From Arthrobacter oryzae (GTDB lineage Bacteria; Actinomycetota; Actinomycetes; Actinomycetales; Micrococcaceae), in contig NZ_CP132204.1 of the NCBI RefSeq assembly GCF_030718995.1, positions 2,418,001 through 2,482,000 on the forward strand: a stretch of DNA of 64,000 nucleotides, given 5' to 3'. Position 1 is the first letter of the stretch. Each line of letters begins with the position of its first letter. Under the pieces are notes generated by a model. That model searched no databases. It was not told the origin of the DNA and worked only from the letters and a program-made list of their open reading frames with translations. Below, piece after piece: positions 51,864-60,868 of the stretch. A program made the translations under genes and the position numbers.

Positions 51864-54164
51864 ATGGGCAAAATGCCGGATGGCAAGGCACGGACTGCAA
51901 TATCGGAGGACGCGCTGAAGCCTGATCCAAACCTTCCGCCAACATCGGTGGACGAGGCGGTGCTGGAGGCCGAGGAACGCAAATGGACGCCTGCGAAGAT
52001 CGCCATCTGGGCAGCAATCTCGCTGCTGGGCGGCGTGTCCTGGTTCATGCTGGCCATCATCCGAGGCGAAACGGTCAACGCGATCTGGTTCGTCTTCGCC
52101 TCCGTCTGCACGTACCTGATCGGCTACCGCTTCTACTCCAAGGTGATCGAACGCTACATCACCAGGCCGAACGACCGCCGTGCCACTCCTGCCGAATACA
52201 AGGCGGACGGCAAGGACTACGTCCGGACTGACCGCAACGTACTATTCGGCCACCACTTCGCCGCCATCGCAGGCGCCGGCCCGCTGGTTGGCCCCGTCAT
52301 TGCGGCCCAGATGGGCTACCTGCCCGGCACCATCTGGATCATTATCGGCGTCGTACTGGCCGGAGCGGTACAGGACTACCTGGTCCTGTTCTTCTCCATG
52401 CGCCGCGGCGGCCGCTCGCTGGGCCAGATGGCGCGTGAGGAACTCGGCGTGATCGGCGGCACCGCCGCCCTGATCGCCACCCTGCTGATCATGGTGATCA
52501 TCGTGGCCATCCTCGCCCTCGTCGTCGTGAATGCCCTGGGCGAGAGCCCGTGGGGTGTCTTCTCGGTGGGCATGACCATCCCCATCGCCCTCTTCATGGG
52601 TGTCTACCTGCGCTTCCTGCGGCCCGGCAAGGTCATGGAAGTTTCGCTGATCGGCTTCGTGCTGCTCATGGCCGCCATCATCGGCGGCGGCATCGTGGCG
52701 GAAACCGAGTGGGGCGCCGCGTTCTTCACCCTGGACAAGGTGACCATCGCCTGGGGCCTCATTGTTTACGGATTCATCGCCGCAATCCTTCCCGTCTGGC
52801 TCCTGCTGGCGCCCCGGGACTACCTCTCCACGTTCATGAAGATCGGCGTGATCGTCATGCTCGCGCTGGCCATCATTGTGGTCCGACCCGAAATCACAGT
52901 GCCCGCCTTCAGCGAATTCGCGAGCCGGGAGAACGGTCCGGTCTTCCCCGGAGCCCTCTTCCCGTTCCTGTTCGTCACCATAGCCTGCGGCGCATTGTCC
53001 GGATTCCACGCCCTGATTTCCTCCGGCACCACCCCGAAGCTGATCGAAAAGGAACGCCAGACCCGCCTGATCGGCTACGGCGGCATGCTGATGGAGTCCT
53101 TCGTGGCCATCATGGCCCTCGTCGCAGCCATCTCCATCGACCGCGGCCTGTACTTCGCCATGAACTCCCCGGCCGCCCTGACCGGCGGCACGGTGGAAAC
53201 TGCCGCCACCTGGGTCAACAGCCTGGGCCTTGCCGGGGTGAACATCACTCCGGACCTTCTGGCGGAGACTGCCAGGAACGTGGGCGAGGAAAGCATCGTG
53301 TCCCGCACCGGCGGCGCACCCACGCTGGCCGTGGGCCTGGCCCACATCATGCAGCAGTTCATCGGCGGCACGGCCATGATGGCGTTCTGGTACCACTTCG
53401 CCATCATGTTCGAAGCGCTGTTCATCCTGACCGCCGTTGACGCCGGCACCCGCGTGGCCCGCTTTATGCTGCAGGACTCCATCGGCAACTTCATCCCGAA
53501 GTTCAAGGAGCACTCCTGGCGGCCGGGAGCCTGGCTTTGCACGGCCATCATGGTGGGCGCCTGGGGTGCGGTGCTCCTGATGGGTGTCACTGACCCGTTG
53601 GGTGGCATCAACACGCTGTTCCCGCTGTTCGGTATCGCCAACCAGCTGCTCGCGGCCATTGCACTGTCGGTCTGCCTGGCCATCGCGGCCCGCCGGGCGT
53701 CGTTCAAGTACCTGTGGATTGTGGCCCTTCCGCTGACCTTCGCGGCCGTCGTGACCATCACCGCCAGCTTCCACAAGATCTTCTCGCCGGTTCCGGCCGT
53801 GGGTTACTTCGCCAACAACGCGGCGTTCTCCAAGGCCCTGGCTGACGGGAAGACGGAATTTGGCACGGCCAAGACGGTTGCTGCCATGGAGGCCGTGGTC
53901 CGCAACACCATGATCCAGGGCTGGCTGTCGGTGATCTTCGTGGTGCTGAGCATCATTGTCATCATCACGGCCTTGGTGGCCACGATGAAGGCGTTCCGCA
54001 ACGCGCGGGACGGCGTGGCCCACACCGACCACGAGGACCGGGCTGTGCCATCCCGGGCCTACGCGCCGTCGGGGTTCATCCCCACTCCCGCTGAACGCGA
54101 ACTCATGGCCGAGTGGGACAAACTTCCCGCCGACCTGCGGCTCGAAAAGTCAGCACACCACTGA
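51864..54164 (+). CDS. cstA: carbon starvation protein A, pyruvate/peptide transporter family
   Basis: 766 aa with about 16-17 helices, the size of CstA/BtsT. Conserved blocks include FGHHFAAIAGAGPLVGPVIAAQMG, SGTTPKLIEK and GIANQLLAAIAL. Family members take up pyruvate (BtsT, CstA) or peptides and are induced when carbon is scarce. Start is the ATG at 51864 with GAGGAGGAG 4-6 nt upstream. An extended -10 TGG-TATGGT lies near 51811-51819. It is followed by ybdD, the usual partner. The N-terminal 35 residues are hydrophilic and longer than in E. coli. Confidence 0.96.
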   Translation: MGKMPDGKARTAISEDALKPDPNLPPTSVDEAVLEAEERKWTPAKIAIWAAISLLGGVSWFMLAIIRGETVNAIWFVFASVCTYLIGYRFYSKVIERYITRPNDRRATPAEYKADGKDYVRTDRNVLFGHHFAAIAGAGPLVGPVIAAQMGYLPGTIWIIIGVVLAGAVQDYLVLFFSMRRGGRSLGQMAREELGVIGGTAALIATLLIMVIIVAILALVVVNALGESPWGVFSVGMTIPIALFMGVYLRFLRPGKVMEVSLIGFVLLMAAIIGGGIVAETEWGAAFFTLDKVTIAWGLIVYGFIAAILPVWLLLAPRDYLSTFMKIGVIVMLALAIIVVRPEITVPAFSEFASRENGPVFPGALFPFLFVTIACGALSGFHALISSGTTPKLIEKERQTRLIGYGGMLMESFVAIMALVAAISIDRGLYFAMNSPAALTGGTVETAATWVNSLGLAGVNITPDLLAETARNVGEESIVSRTGGAPTLAVGLAHIMQQFIGGTAMMAFWYHFAIMFEALFILTAVDAGTRVARFMLQDSIGNFIPKFKEHSWRPGAWLCTAIMVGAWGAVLLMGVTDPLGGINTLFPLFGIANQLLAAIALSVCLAIAARRASFKYLWIVALPLTFAAVVTITASFHKIFSPVPAVGYFANNAAFSKALADGKTEFGTAKTVAAMEAVVRNTMIQGWLSVIFVVLSIIVIITALVATMKAFRNARDGVAHTDHEDRAVPSRAYAPSGFIPTPAERELMAEWDKLPADLRLEKSAHH

Positions 54165-54177
54165 TGCGGGGCCGGTC

Positions 54178-54369
54178 ATGAACGCGATACTCGAAGGCTT
54201 CCGTGGCTTTGCCCGGTACTTCGGCGGAGTCATGGGTGCGGACGCATATGCGAAGTACCTGGAGCACCATGCGGCTTCAGGACACGGGCACGCTCCCATG
54301 ACCGAACGCGAGTTCTGGCGGGACCACACGGACCGGCAGGACAGCAATCCCCAGGGACGCTGCTGCTGA
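54178..54369 (+). CDS. YbdD/YjiX-family protein, CstA partner
   Basis: 63 aa. The pattern GFRGFARYFGGVMGADAYAKYLEHH and a C-terminal MTEREFWRDH matches YbdD/YjiX, the small protein that always follows cstA-type transporters and is reported to act with them. It begins 13 nt after the cstA stop. The C-terminal GRCC is an odd pair of cysteines. Confidence 0.93.
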   Translation: MNAILEGFRGFARYFGGVMGADAYAKYLEHHAASGHGHAPMTEREFWRDHTDRQDSNPQGRCC

Positions 54370-54420
54370 CGTGCCTGTGGTGCTCAACGGCTGCTGCCGC
54401 TGTGGAACACCTGCGCCTTT

Positions 54421-54459
54421 GAGGGCGCCGCCGGATCCGTAAGGTCCGACGGCGCCCTC
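54421..54459 (+). terminator. terminator after cstA-ybdD
   Basis: A 10-bp stem GAGGGCGCCG/CGGCGCCCTC encloses a second CGGA/TCCG pair and a short loop; it starts 51 nt after the ybdD stop. It has no run of T afterwards. Confidence 0.65.
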
Positions 54460-54548
54460 GGCCGTTCCGGGACACCTTCCGTCACGGTCGGGGTCAACTG
54501 GGTTCACTGACTGGCGCCTGCGCTCGCGGCTCGTGAGAGTATGAAGCC

Positions 54549-55172
54549 ATGAGCGATCCGAACGACACTCAGCCTGCTGTTGAGGACCCCGTAGAGGGCA
54601 CCACCCTGGACAATGCGGCACCTTCCGGCCCGGCATTTAATCCCCAAGCCGCAGCCCGGCAGAAGGGGAGCAACCTCCAGGACCTGGTGGATGAGCCCGC
54701 CAAGGTGATGCGGATCGGCACCATGATCAAGCAACTGCTGGATGAAGTGAAATCGGCACCCCTGGACGAAGCCGCGCGCGGGCGCCTGGCAGCAATCCAC
54801 GAACGCTCCATCAAGGAACTCGAGGACGGGCTGGCGCCCGAACTCGTCCAAGAGCTGGAACGGATCAGCCTGCCCTTTCCGGAACAGGCCACGCCTTCGG
54901 AGGCCGAACTGCGCATTGCCCAGGCCCAGCTGGTGGGCTGGCTGGAAGGGCTGTTCCACGGCATCCAGACCGCCATCGCCGCCCAGCACGCTGCCCGCGA
55001 ACACGCCGCCGCGCAGAGGCAGCTGCGCCAGCTGCCGCCGGGGACGGTGATTGCGCCGGGTGTCGTAATTGGTGAGGACGGCGAGCCGCAGCGTGCCCGG
55101 GCACCGCATCCCGGCGCAGAGAAGCCGGGCACACCGGAAGATCCGGACCACGGTCCCGGCCAGTACCTCTAG
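54549..55172 (+). CDS. bpa: bacterial proteasome activator (Bpa/PafE)
   Basis: 207 aa. The helical core KVMRIGTMIKQLLDEVKSAP and RLAAIHERSIKELEDGL is that of Bpa, a four-helix protein that forms a 12-subunit ring on the 20S proteasome. The C-terminus ends GQYL, the HbYX-type motif that docks into proteasome pockets and opens the gate. This activates ATP-independent degradation of unstructured proteins. The N-terminal 35 residues and the Pro/Gly/Glu linker before the motif are disordered. Proteasome genes are not in this window. It is followed after 7 nt by a conserved-looking hypothetical gene. Confidence 0.93.
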   Translation: MSDPNDTQPAVEDPVEGTTLDNAAPSGPAFNPQAAARQKGSNLQDLVDEPAKVMRIGTMIKQLLDEVKSAPLDEAARGRLAAIHERSIKELEDGLAPELVQELERISLPFPEQATPSEAELRIAQAQLVGWLEGLFHGIQTAIAAQHAAREHAAAQRQLRQLPPGTVIAPGVVIGEDGEPQRARAPHPGAEKPGTPEDPDHGPGQYL

Positions 55173-55179
55173 GGTCCGC

Positions 55180-55635
55180 GTGGCATTCTTCGCAGCCGCC
55201 CGCCAGGGGCGCAAAGACGACGCCGAGCTCGGCAAAGGCCTGTGGCGGCGCGCCCACGACCGGTTCCTTCGCGGGCTTGACCGGTTCCACCAAGTGCTGG
55301 AGGGCGTGGAGGACGACGCACTGTATGCCGAGCTGGTGGAAATCGCCAACGATCTGGCCGGCCTCGCCGTGAGGGTCCGGATGGTGTGCGTCGAGGCCCA
55401 GCTGCAATCACCCAGCGACGGGCTGGACATACCAGGAGCGCTGGCGGGTGTTCACCGGTCGCTTTCCAAGGCAGGCAACTCCCTCGCCACCACGGCCGAG
55501 GCAGCGGCGATGCTTCGCCTCGCTGTCGGCCCCGTGCCGGTCGGGGCTGCCTCGGTCCGCCGCCGGGCGGAGTCGGTCTTCGAACAGATCGCCGACGCCG
55601 AACGCCGCCTTGCCGAGCAGCCGCGGGATTCCTAG
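55180..55635 (+). CDS. hypothetical helical protein downstream of bpa
   Basis: 151 aa from a GTG at 55180, with AGGG 5-6 nt upstream; a longer frame overlaps bpa. The sequence is predominantly alpha-helical with no membrane segment: ELGKGLWRRAHDRFLRGLDRFHQVLEGV, a central hydrophobic helix, and a C-terminal VFEQIADAERRLAEQ. I recognise no function. The 7-nt gap makes co-expression with bpa very likely, so a role in proteasome activation or substrate selection is possible. Confidence 0.75.
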   Translation: MAFFAAARQGRKDDAELGKGLWRRAHDRFLRGLDRFHQVLEGVEDDALYAELVEIANDLAGLAVRVRMVCVEAQLQSPSDGLDIPGALAGVHRSLSKAGNSLATTAEAAAMLRLAVGPVPVGAASVRRRAESVFEQIADAERRLAEQPRDS

Positions 55636-55712
55636 CTATTCCCGGTTAAGCGCCTAGCTTAGCGGGCCGAATGTCGCTGGCCGGACGGTGCTGTGGTTGG
55701 CAGTATTGAGCA

Positions 55713-56558
55713 ATGACTTTTTCTCCTGAACTGACTTTCAACGACGGCAACACCATTCCCCAGCTCGGCTACGGAGTGTGGCAGGTTGAGGACGACGTAG
55801 CGGAAAAGGTAGTGGTCCAGGCCTTCGAGGCCGGATTCCGCCACATCGACACCGCCAAGATCTACGGCAATGAAGCGGGCGTGGGCCGCGCCATCGAGCG
55901 CTCCGGGCTGAAGCCCGAGGACATCTTCATCACCACCAAGCTGTGGAACGCAGACCAGGGGTACGAGTCGACCCTCGCCGCCTTCGAGGCGTCCATGGAG
56001 CGGCTGGGCCTGGAAACCCTCGACCTGTACCTCATCCACTGGCAGCAGCCGAAGCAGGATAAGTACGTGGACACCTGGAAGGCGCTGATCGAGCTGCAGA
56101 AGCGGGGCCGGGTCAAGTCCATCGGTGTCTCCAACTTCACCACCGAGGGACTGCAGCGGATCATTGACGAGACCGGTGTTGTGCCGGCCATCAACCAGGT
56201 CGAACTGCACCCGTTCTTCAACCAGGCCAAACTGCGCGAATTCAACGCCTCCAAGGGCATCCTCACCCAGGCATGGTCCCCGCTGGGCCAGGGCGGGGAG
56301 CTCCTGGAGCACCCGGCCATCGCAGACATTGCAGCCAAGCACGGCGCCACACCCGCGCAGGTGGTCATTGCCTGGCACCTTGCCATCGGGAACGTGGTGA
56401 TTCCGAAGTCAGTTACGGAGTCCAGGATCCGCGAGAACTTCGCGGCATTGGACGTCACCTTGGACGAAGCCGACATCCAGGCCATCAACGGGCTGGACCG
56501 GACTGCTGAAGGAGCCGGCCGCATCGGACCGGACCCGGCCGTTTCCGACTTCGCATAA
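55713..56558 (+). CDS. aldo/keto reductase, 2,5-diketogluconate reductase type
   Basis: 281 aa. The catalytic tetrad is visible as D in HIDTAKIYGNE, Y in the same segment, K in FITTKLW and H in LYLIHWQQP. The C-terminal VIPKSVTESRIREN is the NADPH-binding block of the AKR5 group. It reduces aldehydes or ketones such as 2,5-diketo-D-gluconate with NADPH. No clear ribosome site; GTATTGAGCA immediately precedes the ATG. A 15-bp terminator follows. Confidence 0.92.
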   Translation: MTFSPELTFNDGNTIPQLGYGVWQVEDDVAEKVVVQAFEAGFRHIDTAKIYGNEAGVGRAIERSGLKPEDIFITTKLWNADQGYESTLAAFEASMERLGLETLDLYLIHWQQPKQDKYVDTWKALIELQKRGRVKSIGVSNFTTEGLQRIIDETGVVPAINQVELHPFFNQAKLREFNASKGILTQAWSPLGQGGELLEHPAIADIAAKHGATPAQVVIAWHLAIGNVVIPKSVTESRIRENFAALDVTLDEADIQAINGLDRTAEGAGRIGPDPAVSDFA

Positions 56559-56580
56559 CAGCCAACTTCACCTGAACGGT

Positions 56581-56613
56581 CACCAGGCCCCGCACTCAGT
56601 GCGGGGCCTGGTG
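56581..56613. terminator. bidirectional intrinsic terminator
   Basis: CACCAGGCCCCGCAC and GTGCGGGGCCTGGTG form a 15-bp stem with a 3-nt loop, followed on the plus strand by CGTTTCTTT. It separates the aldo/keto reductase from the convergent small gene. Confidence 0.88.
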
Positions 56614-56620
56614 CGTTTCT

Positions 56621-56869
56621 TTAAGCAGCCAGCCGGCCCTGCTCCGCGGGCACGGTGTCGATGATGGCCCACCCGTCCTCGCCGGAAACCTGCCGGCTGG
56701 CGAACCGCTCCGCCTCCGGCAGGGAGTCGAACGCTTCCGTGCGGATCAGGCCGCAGTCGGTATCAAGATAGGTGACGTGGAATTCCCGGGGCTCCGAGGC
56801 GTCGCCGCCGAGGTTCACGTGAGTGGAACCGTGAGTGATTGCGTGGCCGGTGCTGAGGTTCTTGTCCAT
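56621..56869 (-). CDS. small hypothetical protein
   Basis: 82 aa from the ATG at 56869; a TTG at 56884 with AGAGGCCGG just upstream would add 5 residues. The fold looks like a small beta-rich domain (PREFHVTYLDTDCGLIRTEAF, then LPEAERFASR and DGWAIIDTVP). I recognise no named family. The stop is directly next to the terminator, so it is a self-contained transcription unit. Confidence 0.65.
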   Translation of the reverse strand: MDKNLSTGHAITHGSTHVNLGGDASEPREFHVTYLDTDCGLIRTEAFDSLPEAERFASRQVSGEDGWAIIDTVPAEQGRLAA

Positions 56870-56908
56870 GAATCCAGTGTGCAACCGGCCTCTGACAGTA
56901 AAGGCCAG

Positions 56909-57946
56909 TCAGTCCGGCGTGTTGCGAAGCCGGAGCACTCTCTCCCTGGCCAGGTCCTCCGCCCGCCGACCTTTCTCCGCAGCCCGGGCCGCCAGCTGCC
57001 GCTGTGCGGCTGCGGACTCGCGCCGTCTCCTTGCCAGCTCGAACTCCTCGTCCACCGTCTTCAGCCGTGCACGGAGGTTCCGGGCTTCTTCGCCCAGCCG
57101 GGTCATTGCCTCCTCGGCTTCTTCGAACTCAGCTGTTCGTTGCCGGGCCTCTTCGGCTGCTGACTGGGCTGCTTCTTCCGCTTCGGCCAGGCGGGCCGCT
57201 GCCCGCTCGACGGCCGAAGGCGTGGGAGCCGGCCGTTTGGTCCCCACCGCCTCCAGGCGCGGCTTTTCCCCAGAATCCGCCGGCGATTCCCCGGCTGTCC
57301 GCTTGCCGCCCGCCCTAGCTGGCGCCGCCCAGCCGGCCTTCGGCCGCCGGGCATCCGCCGACCCCGAGACTTCCTTGGAAGGTTTTGCCGGCGCGCGGCT
57401 ATCCGACGGCGGAACCGCCGGCAGGTTCAGGACGCCGGGAACCGCTACTGCTTCGTTCAGGTCAACCCGCTCCACGCCGTCGGCCGACAGCACCCGGACC
57501 AGGCGGCCGCTTCGAATGGCCGACGCCGCTCCTTGGTCCACCGTGGCTGCCCGCAGCGTCTGCTCAACTTCGGTGGCCACCGCGCCGCTGAGCCGGCGGC
57601 CGTGCTGCTCCGCCACTTCGCGGGCCGTGCCCATCACCCGCGCGAGCAGCTGCCGCCGCTCCTGCGAGAGCGAGCGGAGGGCGCCGGCGTCGAGCACTTC
57701 TTGCGCGCCGCGCATGGCGGTGCCAAGCTCAGCGAGTTCCGCCAGCGAGCCCGGTCGATGCACGGCCAGCATGTTGACGGCCCAGGCCGCCGCCGAGGGC
57801 TTGGGCAAGGCGCGGACCGCGTCGGCGAGTTCACGTCCGCTGTCCGCAGCAGCGGTTTTTGCCGCCACAGCCCGTGCCGCGACGAATCCCTCGAGCGGCA
57901 GCTGATAGAGCGCCGAGGCAATGTCCGCCAATTGTTGCTCTCCCAT
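56909..57946 (-). CDS. coiled-coil hypothetical protein
   Basis: 345 aa. Residues 1-165 form an ordered alpha-helical domain (ALYQLPLEGFVAARAVAAK, LPKPSAAAWAVNMLA, LSQERRQLLARVMG) that recurs in Arthrobacter relatives as I recall it. Residues 170-245 are a Pro/Ser/Lys linker, and 245-340 a long Ala/Glu/Arg coiled coil. There is no membrane or signal segment. I know no function. The ATG is preceded by TATGAT with a 6-nt gap, a predicted leaderless start. Confidence 0.75.
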   Translation of the reverse strand: MGEQQLADIASALYQLPLEGFVAARAVAAKTAAADSGRELADAVRALPKPSAAAWAVNMLAVHRPGSLAELAELGTAMRGAQEVLDAGALRSLSQERRQLLARVMGTAREVAEQHGRRLSGAVATEVEQTLRAATVDQGAASAIRSGRLVRVLSADGVERVDLNEAVAVPGVLNLPAVPPSDSRAPAKPSKEVSGSADARRPKAGWAAPARAGGKRTAGESPADSGEKPRLEAVGTKRPAPTPSAVERAAARLAEAEEAAQSAAEEARQRTAEFEEAEEAMTRLGEEARNLRARLKTVDEEFELARRRRESAAAQRQLAARAAEKGRRAEDLARERVLRLRNTPD

Positions 57947-57952
57947 GCGAGC

Positions 57953-57958
57953 ATCATA
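57953..57958 (-). promoter_or_regulatory. predicted -10 of the coiled-coil gene (leaderless)
   Basis: TATGAT on the minus strand ends 6 nt before the ATG at 57946, and no ribosome site is present. No clear -35. Confidence 0.55.
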
Positions 57959-58024
57959 GGCCGTCGGCCCCTTGCGCCAGCCCGGCCGGTGAGCAAGGGT
58001 AGGAGGCATGTGGGTGGCAGAGGC

Positions 58025-60868
58025 ATGACGAATACGCCTCGCCATGCGGCATTCCTTGACGCCCGCTCCTGGCATCTCCGCGATGCAGCGGAAGCCGTGG
58101 CCGCTTACGCCGTGGACCCCCTGACCGGACTGGACCCGGACGAGGCCGCCCGCCGGCTCCGGACCGACGGGCCCAACGAACTTGCGTCCGTGCCGCCGAC
58201 GCCGTGGTGGCGAAGGATCCTGTCCCAGTTCCAGGACCCGCTGATCTACCTGTTGCTGGCCGCCATCGCCATTTCAGTCGTTGCCTGGGCAGTGGAAGGT
58301 GCCGAGGGCGTTCCGGTTGATGCTGTGGTGATCAGCGCCGTGGTCCTGTTCAATGCCGTGCTGGGCTTCGTCCAGGAAAACAAAGCCGAGACCGCCGTGG
58401 CGGCCCTGCAGGTCATGACCGCAGCCAACTCCACCGTCCTGCGCGGCGGCGAGCTGAAGATGGTGCCGTCTGCGGGCCTGGTCCGCGGCGACATCCTTGT
58501 CCTGGGCGAGGGCGACGCCGTGGGCGCGGATGCACGGCTGCTCACCGCCACCTCGCTTCGGGTCAGCGAGGCCTCACTCACCGGCGAAAGCGAACCGGTC
58601 TTCAAGGACCCGGGCACGCTGGCGGGGAACGTTCCGCTCGGTGACCGGTTGAACATGGTGTTCAAAGGAACAGCCGTCGCCCAGGGCGTGGGCAGGGCGG
58701 TGGTGACCGGAACGGCCATGGACACGGAAGTCGGAGCCATCGCCGGGATGCTTGAGCGGACCGTCGCCGAGCCCACGCCGCTGCAAAAGGAAATTTCAGG
58801 CGTGAGCCGGCTGCTGGGCACCACGGTGATCGTCATCGCCGTCGTCGTTATGGTCACAGTGGTGGCGGTTAACGGTGTCACGTCGATCAGCGATCTGGTG
58901 ACCGTGCTGCTGCTTGGTGTCTCGCTGGCAGTGGCGGCTGTCCCGGAGGGGCTGCCGGCCATCCTTTCCGTGGTGCTGGCTTTGGGCGTGCAGCGCATGG
59001 CCCGGCGCAACGCCGTCGTCAAGCAGTTGCACTCGGTGGAAACACTCGGCTCCGCCACAGTGATCGCCTCGGATAAAACGGGGACGCTGACCCGGAACCA
59101 GATGACGGTAGGCCGGATCGTCACGGCCTCAGGGGAAATGGAACTCACGGGCGTCGGCTACCGGCCCGAAGGCCGGGCACGCCAGGCAGGCCGGGAGGAC
59201 ATCGACCCGGCGGTGCTCTTTGAAGCCGGCCTGGTGCTTGCCGGCGGAACCTTCGCGAACAACGCCCAGCTGACAGAGCACGACGGCGAGTGGGAGATCC
59301 AGGGGGACCCCACCGAGGCTGCCTTCCTCGTTGCCGCCCGCAAGCTCGAGGGCGTCACGGAGCGCGTGGGGGAGTATGAACGCCACGGCGAGGTGCCGTT
59401 CACCTCGGAGCGGAAGCTCATGTCCGCGGTGGCCCACCACAAGGAACTGGGCACCGTGTCCCTGGTCACCAAAGGTGCGCCCGACGTGCTGCTCGGGCGC
59501 TGCACGGGGCTGCAGGTGGGCGAAAGCGTTGTCCCGCTGGACGGTGTTCGCCGTGAACAGGCCCTTGCCGCGGTGGATGCCTTGTCCGCGCAGGCTTTCC
59601 GGACACTCGGCGTCGCCTACCGCCGGTACGGGGACGAGGACAGGCACGAACTCGAGGTGCTGGACGAGGCGGATGAGAGCACCCTGGTGTACCTCGGCGT
59701 GGTGGGCATCATCGACCCTCCGAGGGCGGAGGCCGCCGCCGCGGTGGCCGCTGCCCAGCACGCCGGAATCCGGGTGTTGATGATTACCGGCGACCACCCG
59801 CTCAGTGCGGCGCGGATTGCAGGCGACCTGGGGATTGCCAGGGCGGGGGAGCAGGCGGTTTCCGGCGCGGAACTCGATGCGCTGGACGAAGCGGGGCTGC
59901 GCGCCGTCGCCGCGTCCAGGTCGGTCTATGCCCGGGTGGCCCCGCAGAACAAGCTGCAGATCATCGATGCCCTCCAGGCGCAGGGCAACGTGGTGGCGAT
60001 GACGGGCGACGGCGTCAATGACGCGCCGGCGCTGAAGTCCGCGGACATCGGCATCGCGATGGGCATCGCCGGGACCGAAGTGACCAAGGAAGCGTCCAAG
60101 ATGATCCTGGCCGATGACAACTTCGCCACCATCGTCTCCGCTGTCCGCCAGGGCCGCATCATCTTCGAGAACATCGAAAAGTTCCTGCGCTACCTCCTGT
60201 CCTCCAACATGGGCGAGGTGTTCACCGTGTTCCTCGGCGTGGTTTTTGCCGGGGCCCTGGGCCTGGCCGGTGCCCCGGGCGAGGCAGTAGCGCTGCCCTT
60301 GCTCGCCACCCAGATCCTGTGGATCAACCTGGTGACGGATTCCGGTCCGGCGCTCGCCATGGGGGTGGACCCGGAAATCGACGACGTCATGGCGCGCAAG
60401 CCCCGCAGGACCAGCGAGCGGATCATCGGGCGCCGGATGTGGTTCGGGATCCTTTCGGTAGGCCTCGTGATGGGGCTCGCGTCCCTTCTCGCCATCGACA
60501 TCTTCCTGCCGGGCGGGCTGGTGGAGGGCGACGAGTCCCTGCAGGTGGCGCGTACCGCCGGGTTCACCACCCTGGTGTTCGCGCAGCTGTTCAACGCGTT
60601 CAACTCCCGTTCCGAAACCTCCAGCGCGTTTCACCGCCTATTCGTCAACAAATGGCTGTGGGGTGCCGTGGCGCTCGCTGTGGTCCTGCAGGTCGCGGTG
60701 GTGGAAGTTCCGCTGCTGCAGCGGGCCTTCGGGACGGCGTCGATGGATGCCTACCAGTGGGGAGCATGTGTCCTCCTGGCATCGGCCGTCCTGGCTTTTG
60801 GCGAACTCCGCAAAGTGTCATTCAGGCTCCGGGGCGCGCGCCGGCTCGGGCGCGCGGCCGCGGTGTGA
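58025..60868 (+). CDS. cation-translocating P-type ATPase (Ca2+/P2A-like)
   Basis: 947 aa. Helix pair about 65-115, actuator motif SLTGES, phosphorylation motif SDKTGTLT (D350), nucleotide-binding KGAPDVLL, hinge GDGVNDAPAL and six C-terminal helices including the cation site region NMGEVFTVFLGVV and WINLVTDSGPALA. The pattern is that of P2A (calcium) or P2B-like pumps. The start is uncertain: a GTG at 58010 is in frame and only 3 nt after AGGAGG, and an overlapping MWVAEA reading frame (58008-58028) sits there. ATG 58025 is used. Its 3' end overlaps the convergent MFS gene by 51 nt. Confidence 0.93.
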   Translation: MTNTPRHAAFLDARSWHLRDAAEAVAAYAVDPLTGLDPDEAARRLRTDGPNELASVPPTPWWRRILSQFQDPLIYLLLAAIAISVVAWAVEGAEGVPVDAVVISAVVLFNAVLGFVQENKAETAVAALQVMTAANSTVLRGGELKMVPSAGLVRGDILVLGEGDAVGADARLLTATSLRVSEASLTGESEPVFKDPGTLAGNVPLGDRLNMVFKGTAVAQGVGRAVVTGTAMDTEVGAIAGMLERTVAEPTPLQKEISGVSRLLGTTVIVIAVVVMVTVVAVNGVTSISDLVTVLLLGVSLAVAAVPEGLPAILSVVLALGVQRMARRNAVVKQLHSVETLGSATVIASDKTGTLTRNQMTVGRIVTASGEMELTGVGYRPEGRARQAGREDIDPAVLFEAGLVLAGGTFANNAQLTEHDGEWEIQGDPTEAAFLVAARKLEGVTERVGEYERHGEVPFTSERKLMSAVAHHKELGTVSLVTKGAPDVLLGRCTGLQVGESVVPLDGVRREQALAAVDALSAQAFRTLGVAYRRYGDEDRHELEVLDEADESTLVYLGVVGIIDPPRAEAAAAVAAAQHAGIRVLMITGDHPLSAARIAGDLGIARAGEQAVSGAELDALDEAGLRAVAASRSVYARVAPQNKLQIIDALQAQGNVVAMTGDGVNDAPALKSADIGIAMGIAGTEVTKEASKMILADDNFATIVSAVRQGRIIFENIEKFLRYLLSSNMGEVFTVFLGVVFAGALGLAGAPGEAVALPLLATQILWINLVTDSGPALAMGVDPEIDDVMARKPRRTSERIIGRRMWFGILSVGLVMGLASLLAIDIFLPGGLVEGDESLQVARTAGFTTLVFAQLFNAFNSRSETSSAFHRLFVNKWLWGAVALAVVLQVAVVEVPLLQRAFGTASMDAYQWGACVLLASAVLAFGELRKVSFRLRGARRLGRAAAV

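Noticed and set aside
52242-54032. 596-codon minus-strand frame rich in His, Asp and Gly across cstA
   Set aside because: The composition is the mirror of hydrophobic codons in cstA; no start signal or domain is seen.
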